DNA of 64,000 bases, taken from contig NC_020166.2 in the NCBI RefSeq assembly GCF_000224145.3, forward strand, positions 5,772,927 through 5,836,926, in the 5' to 3' direction. Below the pieces are notes generated by a model, which did no database searches, was not told the DNA's origin, and worked only from the letters and a program-made list of their open reading frames with translations. Shown in pieces: positions 13,258-22,827 of the stretch. Position 1 is the stretch's first letter. Each line of letters starts with the position of its first letter. The stretch comes from Ciona intestinalis. Lineage: Eukaryota > Chordata > Ascidiacea > Phlebobranchia > Cionidae. The translations under genes and the position numbers were made by a program.

Positions 13258-13385
13258 TATTTACCCACAAAGTAACATACTTGGTACGTGCTAAGCTGGC
13301 ACGAGGTGTATGAAACAGGACACCTGTGTTTAACGACTGTCGTTTTTCAGCCACGCGTGGAAATGGTTACATTCATTCAAATAAT
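13258..13385 (+). repeat. SINE tail fragment
   Basis: It carries the 3' part of the window's SINE family: ACCCACAAAGTA, a GCTGGCACGAGGTG block, ACTGTCGTTTTTC and TTACATTCATTC. The same fragment lies at 19012-19140 in transporter copy 2, so it predates the duplication. Confidence 0.6.
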
Positions 13386-15259
13386 GTTGGTTATAAAGTT
13401 AGTTTTGGGTAATTATACACCGCCTCATACTTTTCAACAGCACCAAGTGAAGTTACTAATCATACCTAGCACTGTAGCAGTTGCTTCAACTGCACCATTA
13501 TACACCTCCCCTTCTGCACTTGAGTGAATTGTTTCCCACAGATTCTGAGCATAATTTACCACAAGCAGCCAACCACATGTAGACAAGGCCCACCACAACG
13601 ACCAACGCAATAACACAGTGTTCATGTAACAACCTTTTACATCTGCCCACAACCTCACCAAAACTCCTTTCCAATCTATTTTAGATTTGTTCTAGAAAAT
13701 AGAAACAACACGCATTTAAGCAATGCTTCATTAAACAAACAATTAAGCATTATGTATCTGTTTAAACCACTGATATTTGTTAATTAAAACAATTCAAATG
13801 AAGTATTAAATACAACAGGCAAAAATAAAACAGTTTCTTTATAAATTAAAAAAAAATAAAGACGTTACTTTGGGATTTGGTTTTGGAGCTGAAAAAGAAG
13901 TCCCTCTTTCTTCAATGGTGATCCCATCTGCATTGACCTCACTTGCTTCTTCAGCAGGATTCTCTTCATTTAGATGCGTGCTCTCAATCGAACCACTCAT
14001 ATCTCTTCCTCAGTAAAAAAGAAGAGCGTTTTTTTTGGCATTGGTAAAAACCAAGATATTACGAATGCAATAGATACATTCACAAGAGAAAATATGTTTA
14101 AGTCAAAATATGTAACATCGGCGAAGAGAACCAAAAGTTGACCAATGAGGGAACCAAGGAAAAGTCCAATGAGTGTGGTAGAACGCACATATGATGTCAC
14201 ACGTTGGTAGTGCTCTTGCTTTACAATGCTGTAAAATAATAATAGAAATTAATAAAATGTAATAAAAAATTGTATATATCGCTTTTTGCTTGTAATTCAT
14301 TTCTATATGGTTAAGTTCTTATCTTAGGTACTGGAATTTAGGGCACAGTCCTCTTATTACCTTAATCTTGGTTGTAATACAATGTAAGCATTTTTATTAA
14401 ATATATACAATAATATACTACCTGTAGATGTAGGAATAGTATCCAATTTCTCCGGCAGTTGCAATAGCATAACTGACTTGCATCACTTGCATTAAAGGAA
14501 CTCCTTGGGCAAATAACAACAAAATCCAACATCCAATATATCTGTTCAAAAGCAATGAATTATTCTAAAACCAAAGCTTTTCAATTAACTTTAAAAATAA
14601 TTACCCAAGTCCTTGCATTAAGATCACAGGTTTGTACTTTACATAATCGGTGAGCAGGAACACGGGTAGGAGAAAACAAACATAGGCATAAGTCCATACT
14701 GGATAGATTTCATTAACCACTTCAAATTCAGTGAAATTCTTGCTGGGGCCCTGTTTTCAAAGTAATATAAAAAGTCTAATAAAACACTCTCCAGGATAAC
14801 TTACCATTAAATACGGGGTAAGAAAGGGCTCTGATGGCTTCATGTAGCTAAATATACCATAAACGCAAAGTAATACAGTTGGTTTTAGCCAAGACCTATC
14901 GCTAGCGGCCGATTCCATTTTAACTGTTAGTTCTGAAACGTAAAATCGTTTAACTTATTGCTGTAGTAAGTATGCTAGCACCCCTATGTACGAGTCCTGA
15001 ATGCGAGATAAGACTGTGCTGTTGGGACAGTTAGTCTTGTAAGCCAATTTCCTTTTTCACACGTTTTCGCCATCTCCAACGTGGGGGCTTTCCCGCAAAC
15101 ATTTTCCTTAAATTTTAATTTGCTTTCAGCAAAGCTTAAAGATATATATTCAACCACTATAAAATGTAAACACTTGCTGCACATCTTGTCATCTAATTCC
15201 ACCGTGTGTTACCGGTACCTCAGCGAGACAAAAGCTTACGCAATGATTATGAAATATTC

Positions 15260-15316
15260 TGACGTAATCGTTACACAGCTTGTGACGTCATCATCAGCTA
15301 CTCATATATTACGTCA
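15260..15316. promoter_or_regulatory. Cluster of three CRE/ATF-like sites upstream of transporter copy 1
   Basis: TGACGTAA at 15260, the palindromic full CRE TGACGTCA at 15283 and TTACGTCA at 15309 lie about 340-400 bp upstream of the transporter ATG. The same trio is kept upstream of copy 2 (about 21570-21630). Binding by CREB/ATF factors is inferred from the motif only. Confidence 0.5.
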
Positions 15317-15797
15317 GCACCACTTTGCGTCTGTCGAGTAGGACATCTATTCGACTTTGGTCACGCCGTATTTCACGACATAAACAAAAACGAGCAACCC
15401 ACAATTCCCAACTTAAGAACATCTCCATGTTACACCGCTTTTTTTGTAGTGCAACACAACCTGCCACCAGTCATTTTGTGTGATAATGCTTTCAATGTAC
15501 CCCTTTTCAGGCGAGTTTCGGTACCACTAGCATATAATTAATCTTAGGAAATTCCTATTAGGAACCTATAATGTACGAGTCAACTATAGAGGTAGTAGGG
15601 TGGGTAAGATGGGACATTATCCTTCTTCTCCCATATGATTTACACACTGTACAGAAGCAGGATATACATATAACATCACGAATATGCTTATATATAAGGA
15701 ATCGAATTTCATACAAATGAAACAAACATTACTGAAATAGGTGTTATGTCTTGAAACGATGGCCTATAACTCTTTAACTAAACTGCAAGGCTGAACT

Positions 15798-16010
15798 TCA
15801 TTGTACAATGCATTTGCTGATTTCGCGTTTAGCTCGAGCTCTGAGCTTTCTCTTTCGATGTCGTCGCCGTCAATTACTGAACCCATCTCGCATATGTCGT
15901 GACACCCCTGGTAGTCATGTTTACTAAACGCCTCCACCGCTTGCTGGTAAAATATCGAGCACAGCACCGTTCGTCCAGGCTTTACATGGATAAGGGAAAT
16001 GGCTTGGTGT
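15798..16010 (-). pseudogene. Stray copy (a) of the TTC34-like last exon
   Basis: The sequence matches the final coding exon at 22828-23041 nearly base for base, including the splice acceptor side. It is one base short in the GACATCGAAATGAGAAAG stretch, which shifts the frame so that the protein end differs. It sits left of a 50-N gap, and no upstream exons of the gene accompany it. It is most easily explained as the edge of a duplicated or allelic contig. Confidence 0.85.
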
Positions 16011-16095
16011 CTAAAAAATCAAATTGTAAATAAAACTATCAACAATTTAGAACTTTTCTGTATATCTACACAATAATTTTTTTTACATATATTAG

Positions 16096-16260
16096 GATTG
16101 GGGAAGATGGACATCTTTTTATTCTATTTTCTCGTCCGATTTCGTTGTAAACTATAAGAACACTCAAAAAAATAAAAAACTTATTTTCACAACTTCTATG
16201 ACTTATAATCACAACTTCTATTAACCGTCGTTAAATGATGGTTAAAACACAATCAAGATT
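16096..16260. repeat. MITE copy, left part
   Basis: The left arm of the MITE family (GGATTGGGGAAGATGGACAT, then the TTGTAAACTATAAGAACA and CGTCGTTAAATGATGG blocks) runs directly into SINE sequence at about 16262. The same junction recurs at 16797-16966. Confidence 0.7.
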
Positions 16261-16314
16261 TCGGTGCCGTGGCATTGTGGTTAGCGCCCCTGCCTGTAAC
16301 CCAGAGGTAATGGG

Positions 16315-16364
16315 NNNNNNNNNNNNNNNNNNNNNNNNNNNNNNNNNNNNNNNNNNNNNNNNNN
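16315..16364. other. Assembly gap (50 N)
   Basis: Exactly 50 Ns, a placeholder size. The sequence on its right restarts inside the same TTC34-like exon region that lies to its left. Confidence 0.99.
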
Positions 16365-16496
16365 ACATATAACATCACGAATATGCTTATATATAAGGAA
16401 TCGAATTTCATACAATTGAAACAAATATTACTAAAATAGGTGTTATGTCTTGAAACGATGGCCTATAACTCTTTAACTAAACTGCAAGGCTGAACT

Positions 16497-16710
16497 TCAT
16501 TGTACAATGCATTTGCTGATTTCGCGTTTAGCTGGAGCTCTGAGCTTTCTCATTTCGATGTCGTCGCCGTCAATTACTAAACCCATCTCGCAAATGTCGT
16601 GACACCCCTGGTAGTCATGTTTACTAAACGCCTCCACCGCTTGCTGGTAAAATATCGAGCACAGCACCGTTCGTCCAGGCTTTACATGGATAAGGGAAAT
16701 GGCTTGGTGT
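16497..16710 (-). pseudogene. Stray copy (b) of the TTC34-like last exon
   Basis: A third copy of the final TTC34-like exon, 214 bases like the functional one, and apparently open with the same stop. It lies on a ~600-bp island between two 50-N gaps and has no other exons of the gene beside it. Confidence 0.85.
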
Positions 16711-16796
16711 CTAAAAAATCAAATTGTAAATAAAACTATCAACAATTTAGAACTTTTCTGTATATCTACACAATAATTTTTTTTTACATATATTAG

Positions 16797-16966
16797 GATT
16801 GGGGAAGATGGACATCTTTTTATTCTATTTTCTCATCCGATTTCGTTGTAAACTATAAGAACACTCAAAAAAATAAAAAACTTATTTTCACAACTTCTAT
16901 GACTTATAATCACAACTTCTATTAACCGTCGTTAAATGATGGTTAAAACACAATCAAGATACCGGT
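16797..16966. repeat. MITE copy, duplicate of 16096-16260
   Basis: Almost identical to the copy on the far side of the gap, including the junction to SINE sequence, so both descend from one insertion. Confidence 0.7.
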
Positions 16967-16977
16967 GCCGTGGCATA

Positions 16978-17027
16978 NNNNNNNNNNNNNNNNNNNNNNN
17001 NNNNNNNNNNNNNNNNNNNNNNNNNNN
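16978..17027. other. Assembly gap (50 N)
   Basis: A second 50-N placeholder, interrupting a SINE whose head is on the left and body on the right. Confidence 0.99.
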
Positions 17028-17315
17028 GTTAGCGCCCCTGCCTGTAACCCAGAGGTAATGGTTCAAGGGCTCGTCGCTGCTACCATTGNGGGCGTATGTG
17101 TCCCTTGGCAAGACACTTAACGGCAATTGCTCCAACCCAGTGGTCAATAATGGGTTGTCCAAATTATCAGTCATACATAAAAAAATAACAAAAAAAAACC
17201 CAAAAATAATTACCCACAAAGTACCATGACTCGCAAGCTGGCACTAGGTGGTAAATCCGTGTTATAACAACTGTCGTTTTCCGGCCACGCAAGGATAAAG
17301 TAAGTTACATTCATT
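17028..17315 (+). repeat. tRNA-derived SINE (Cics-like)
   Basis: It reads from a tRNA-like head (GTTAGCGCCCCTGCCTGTAA; B-box-like GGTTCAAGGGCTCG) into a body with CTACCATTGNGGGCG and CAAGACACTTAACGGCAATT, an A-rich stretch and a tail ending TTACATTCATTC. The first bases are lost in the gap to the left. Family assignment to a Ciona SINE is from memory. Confidence 0.75.
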
Positions 17316-17363
17316 CAAGATATTTGAATATTTCATGATAAAAGTGTCTCCTCTTTTCCCATC

Positions 17364-20300
17364 CTAACCGTATACAGATTGTACATCAATTATAATTGAA
17401 GTCGATTTAAAACTGCTGCTACTACTGAAACTGTTCTTGCAGAGAAAATAAACTCCATGAAGAAGGAATATTACAGCGATGATTGCGAAGTAGCCACTGC
17501 AAAATTATTACAATTTGAGACAGTTTAGGGGATATTCTGCTGCATTTATAAATTATCACTAATAAATTTTTAGCATTTCTGAAAAACTTTAGTAAAATGC
17601 TAAAATAGGACTCATCATGTTTTTAAAAGGATTTTAAACGTTAGTCTATTTTTAAACATGCTTTAATTGTTAAAATTTGGATTGATATTAAACAGTTATG
17701 AAATACTATTCATGTGGTACAGATATTGAGATATATATATAATTTGGTTGAAAATAGGATAACATACTATTTACATAAACCCACTAACATGTCAATCTTA
17801 AATAAAGCTAAAAAATTCACAAACAACACTGATAACTCAAATATCAAACATTCAAGTCTGTTGGTATTTAACCAAAGGCTTTGTATTATGTTCAATTGAA
17901 TAACCATGTCATTTGCTGATAGTTTTAAATGGTAATTTCTAGCAATCAAAAGATTGGCGAAAGGATTACAAGAACTGGTACAATGTAAATATTGGAGCAA
18001 ATATGCTTATCAAATATTCAAGTATATATATATATATATATATAGTTTGGTTTTTGAAAATTTATCCTTTTTACTGCAATAGCAAACAAATACACCTTAT
18101 GTGAATAATGATATGCCAAGTTTCAAGATGAGAGTAAACAAGGAATGTAATCAAAGCATTAGTTTAATATTTAATTAGCTATAATTTGTAATAACATTCA
18201 CTAAAATAAGCAAAATATAATTGCAATAACCTGTATATAATAAATTGAGTGTTGACATCCAGACCGAATCCAGCCTTGTCAATTAGAATGACAGTAAGTA
18301 CTGTATTAAGAAGGACAGCAGTGAATGTGTTCACACCAAAGACCAAAGCAAAACGTTGAGTATTGAGACCAACAGCAAGTTGAAACCTTTAATAAAACAT
18401 TAGGTCAGTGGTTCTTAAATACTTCGTGTTGCGACCCGCCAGCCTACAGTTGTATTTGTTGATTTAATCAAATATTAAGTGGCGTGTGGGTTAGCTTGCT
18501 TTCATAAAATTCAAGTGATATTGGAAAATTTTATATTGAGAAAATCACGAAATTGCATTTCTTTTTGGATTATTTGTCAAATGCTTGAATTCTGACTTGC
18601 TCAAGGACCATTTGTGTCAGTTGTTTAGATTCCAAGTTGGTAACTGGTGTGTTGGTATGAAGTTTTCCTGCTTAATTAAATTAACATTGGCCCGCCGGTA
18701 AAAAATATTTATTTAAAAATTGTGAGATTAAAACATTAACACTGTTTTATAAATCTGTATCACTTACTGGGTAATAGTGATGACAAAGTTGTACAGTACA
18801 ATAAATCCCACAAATGCAGCATAACATAGCCAGATATCTGTTGTCCAATACATCAGCAAAAGTAAGCCACACTTGCATAGAGAGCAAAGTCCAAGGGCAA
18901 TCTCTCCCCATCTTGTCCAGTTTAATTTGATAAATCCAACACAAAATGCTCCCAGTGCACCTGAATTGATTAGAACGTTAGAAATATGCTAAAAATAAGG
19001 CATTAATATTTACCCACAAAGTAACATACTTGGTATGTGCTAAGCTAGCACGAGGTGTATGAAACAAAACACCAGTGTTTAATAACTGCCCTTTTTCTGG
19101 CCACGCTAGGATAAGGTTACATTTATTTATTCAATTAATGTTGGTTATAAAATTAGTTTTGGTTGAATATACACCGTGTCTGATCAGAACAAGCAGCACA
19201 GCCTCATACTTTCCAACAGCCATCAAGGATTCACTGGTCATTATACCTAGCACTGTAGCAGCTGCTTCAACTGCACCATTATACACCTCCCCTTCTGCAC
19301 TTGAGTAAATTGTTTCCCACAGATTCTGAGCATAATTCACCACAAGCAGCCAACCACATGTAGACAAGGCCCACCATACCGACCAACGCAATAACACAGT
19401 GTTCATGTAACAACTTTTTACATCTGCCCACAACCTGACCAGAACTCCTTTCCAATCTATTTTAGATTCGTTCTAGAAAATAAAAACAGTAGGTTTTTTA
19501 GCGATGCTTGATTAAACAAACAATTAAGCATTATGTATCTTCTTAAACCACTGACATTTGTTAAATAAAACAACTCAAATAAATATTAAATACAACAGGC
19601 AAAAATAAAATAGTTTCTTTACAAATCTAAAAAAATATAGAAGTTACTTTGGGATTTGGTTTTGGAGCTAAAAAAGTAGGCCCTCTTTCTTCAATGGTGA
19701 TCCCATCTGCATTAACCTCACTTGCTTTTTCAGCAGGATTCTCCTCATTTAGATACGTGCTCTCAATTGAACCACTCATATCTTCTTCCTCAGTAAAAAA
19801 GAAGAGCGTTTTCTTTGGCATTGGTAAAAACCAAGATATTACGAATGCAATAGATACATTCACAAGAGAAAATATGTTTAAGTCAAAATATGTAACATCG
19901 GCGAAGAGAACCAAAAGTTGACCAATGAGGGAACCAAGGAAGAGTCCAATGAGTGTGGTAGAACGCACATATGATGTCACACGTTGGTAGTGCTCTTGCT
20001 TTACAATGCTGTAAAATAACAAGAGATCAAAAATCTAATGCGTGAGCTTGTTAATAAAACTAATTAGCATAGTATTAATTAACCCTTTTACTAGAACCGT
20101 CGACTGAGCTCGATCAAAAACTTTTAATGCGTCCCCACTTAAATGAAAACAGTTTGATTCAGGCATGAATCGATGTGAGGATTCCTTATCTCATCAATAC
20201 GTGGCCTCCCAAATTTCCAGACAATATAAGCGCTGTCTCGACGGTGCTGATTACAAGATCTATTGGCCTAACGGTTATATCGCGTGCTTTACTAACGTCA

Positions 20301-21213
20301 TGTCCCAGGTTCGATCCTCGCTTGCCGTAACCATTATTCTGGATTTGTTTTCTTGGTTTCAATTCTGAAAATTTAGTCTAAAAATTATAAATATATATTA
20401 TGATTTGATTTCAATCAGGAGATTAAAGAATAAATGCTAGAATTAAAAATTGAGGTAAGTGCGGAAAAAAGTTGTCCAAAAAACAACAACAAAAGAACAA
20501 CTGTTCGACGAAAAAGGATCTATATGACCACTAACGTGCTCAATAGAAATTAATAAAATGTAATAATAAATTGTATATATTGCTGGTAACTTAATTCTAT
20601 ATTGTTAAGTTCTTATCTTAGGTACTGGAATTCAGGGCACGGTCCTCTTATTACCTTAATCTTGGTTGTAATACAATGTAAGCATTTTTATTAAATATAT
20701 ACAATAATATACTACCTGTAGATGTAGGAATAGTATCCAATTTCTCCGGCAGTTGCAATAGCATAACTGACTTGCATCACTTGCATTAAAGGAACTTCTT
20801 GGGCAAATAACAACAAAATCCAACATCCAATATATCTGTTCAAAAGCAATGAATTATTCTAAAACCAAAGCTTTTGCAAATAGTTTCGAATATAGTTACC
20901 CAAGTCCTTGCATTAAGATCACAGGTTTGTACTTTACATAATCGGTGAGCAGGAACACGGGTAGGAGAAAACAAACATAGGCATAAGTCCATACTGGATA
21001 GATTTCATTAACCACTTCAAATTCAGTGAAATTCTTGCTGAGGCCCTGTTTTCAAACTAATATAAAAAGTCTAATAAAACACTATCCAGGATAACTTACC
21101 ATTAAATACGGAGTAAGAAAGGGCTCTGATGGCTTCATGTAGCTAAATATACCATAAACGCAAAGTAGTACAGTTGGTTTTAGCCAAGACCTATCGCTAG
21201 CGGCAGATTCCAT
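17364..21213 (-). CDS. slc19a: SLC19-type thiamine/folate transporter, copy 2 (intact frame)
   Basis: A carrier of about 482 residues. Exons: 21100-21213 (ATG at 21213), 20900-21045, 20716-20835, 19648-20008, 19247-19472, 18768-18960, 18231-18386, 17364-17496 (TAG). Phases are consistent through all eight exons. After the sixth helix the frame stays open through a charged cytoplasmic loop ([13 protein letters not shown]...) that copy 1 loses. About a dozen hydrophobic helices, as in SLC19A1-A3; usual length is near 500. The last exon leaves homology with copy 1 after YFLCKN-SFS and runs into sequence otherwise seen in a TTC34-like intron (about 23300-23370), so its final ~20 residues are probably not original. 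Two ~500-bp insertions, one in intron 3 and one upstream, are absent from copy 1. Confidence 0.85.
20014..20547. mobile_element. ~530-bp non-autonomous element in transporter copy 2 intron
   Basis: The copy-1 intron reads GTAAAATAATAATAGAAATT without a break. In copy 2 the same site is split by a segment starting ACAAGAGATC and ending ACGTGCTC. A relative with the same ends lies at 21689-22276. GAGCACGTT-type motifs occur near both ends in inverse orientation. A stretch around 20265-20330 (GGCCTAACGGTTATATCGCG, then GGTTCGATCCTCGC) looks like tRNA A and B boxes, so a SINE origin is possible; the element has no coding capacity. Confidence 0.65.
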
Positions 21214-21688
21214 TTTACCTGTTAGTTCTGAAACGTAAAATCGTTTAACTTATTACTGTGGTAAGTATGCTAGCACCCCTATCTGCGAGTCTTAAAGGCC
21301 GAGCCAAGACTGTGCTGTTGGGACAGTTACTCTTGTACGTCAATTTCCCTTATCACACGTTTCTGCCAACGTGGTTTCCGCCATCTGCAACGTGGGGGCT
21401 TTCCCGCAAACATTTTCCTTAAATTTTAATTTGCTTTCAGCAAAGCATAAAGATATATATTCAACTGCCATAAAAATGTAAACACTTGCTGCATAACTTG
21501 TCATCTAATTCCACCGTGTGTTACCGGTACCTCAGCGAGACAAAAGCTTACGCAATGATTATGAAATGTTCTGACGTAATCGTTACACAGCTTGTGACGT
21601 CATTATCAGCTACTCATATATTACGTCAGCACCACTTTGCGTCTATCGAGTAGGACATCTATTCGACTTTAGTCACGCCGTGTTTCAC

Positions 21689-22276
21689 GACATAAACAAC
21701 AAGAGATCACAGATCTAATGAATGAGCACGTTTTTAACTAGCTAATGAATGAGCACGTTTTAAACTAACTTTTAACATATAATATATTAACAACGGTCTG
21801 TGGAAGTCGTAAAGATAGTAAGATATGGCTTTATATTTATTTAAATGTTCTTTGTTTACTACCAAATGAAAAGAGAAAACTGAATAAAAAGTTGTCCCTT
21901 CTTCCCCAACCCTACTGTATTAATTAACCATTTTACTACAACGGTCGACTGGGCTCGGTTAAATTCAGTATGGTTTATAAAACTATGCTGAGTTCAAAAT
22001 ATTTTATAGATTGCAATCATTTCAATTAAAGTTTAAGCGGTATATTTTGAATTTAGCGCTTTTGATCAAAAAGTAAAGTAATCGGTAATTAATCGCTAAT
22101 TATGCGATTTAAATCTAAAAATGTAGTTTAAAAATTATAAATTATGATTTGATTTCAATCAAGAAGTTAAAGAAAAATGCTAGAATTAAGATAAATGCGG
22201 AAAAAATTCGCGCAAAAACCCACAACAACAACAACTTTTCGACGAAAAAGGATCTATATGACCCCTAACGTGCTCA
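21689..22276. mobile_element. Second copy of the ~500-bp element, with nested MITE
   Basis: It splits the sequence CATAAACAAAAACGAGCAAC that is continuous at about 15380 in copy 1. Ends match the element at 20014-20547 (AACAAGAGATC at left; GACCCCTAACGTGCTC at right), as does an internal ATTATGATTTGATTTCAATC block. A right-half MITE copy (about 21775-21925) has inserted inside it. Confidence 0.65.
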
Positions 22277-22407
22277 AAAACGAGCAACCCACTATTCCCA
22301 GCTTAAAACCTGCTTTCAATGTATTCCTTTTCGTGCCAGTTTCAGTTCCACTATAGCATATGATTAATCTTAGAAAATTCCTATTCGGAACCTAAAATGT
22401 AAGAGAG

Positions 22408-22590
22408 GTAGTTGGGTTGGGTAAGATGGGACACTCTCCTTTCTTCTCCCATTGGTAGTAAAAGAAGAATATTTACAGAATTCTTGAACGGTAGCACCTT
22501 GACTCTAAAACGGATTTAATAAATGTTCAAAACAAGATTAAAAGGAACGGTAATAGAATGCTATCTGTTTCCTATCCTACCCTATATATG
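22408..22590. repeat. MITE copy (diverged)
   Basis: Left end GGGTTGGGTAAGATGGGACA and right end TTTCCTATCCTACCCTATAT form the family's inverted termini; the middle has drifted. Confidence 0.7.
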
Positions 22591-22827
22591 TGCGGCTATT
22601 ATCCTACATCACCATACAAGAGTTTGTTTGTAGTATGTTTTAAAATACAATATAGAAAGCATATGATTTACACACTGTACAGAAGCAGGATATACATATA
22701 ACATCACGACTATGCTTATATATAAAAGGAATCGAATTTCATACAAATGGAACAAATATTACTAAAATAGGTGTTATTTCTTGAAAAGATGGCCTGTAAC
22801 TGTTTAACTAAACTGCAAGGCTGAACT

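Larger units (their letters stand above)
11553..14918 (-). pseudogene. slc19a: SLC19-type thiamine/folate transporter, copy 1 (one frameshift)
   Basis: This is a membrane carrier of the SLC19 family (vitamin B1/folate uptake at the plasma membrane). Exons in reading order: 14805-14918 (ATG at 14918), 14605-14750, 14422-14541, 13869-14228, 13466-13691, 13020-13212, 12535-12690, 11553-11706 (TAG). Family hallmarks include an N-terminus with [54 protein letters not shown] and DKAGFGLDV. The fourth exon is one base shorter than in copy 2, near 14001-14008 in the GAGGAAGA run after the sixth membrane helix. This ends the frame a codon or two later unless it is a sequence error. All other exons and splice sites are intact. 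The C-terminus (SAPEEEDP...TPL) differs from copy 2. Which SLC19 substrate it carries cannot be settled from sequence alone; the closest remembered match is SLC19A2/A3. Confidence 0.85.

Noticed and set aside
20265-20330. Possible tRNA gene
   Set aside because: A and B box-like blocks are present, but the acceptor and anticodon stems do not pair well and it lies inside a repeated element.
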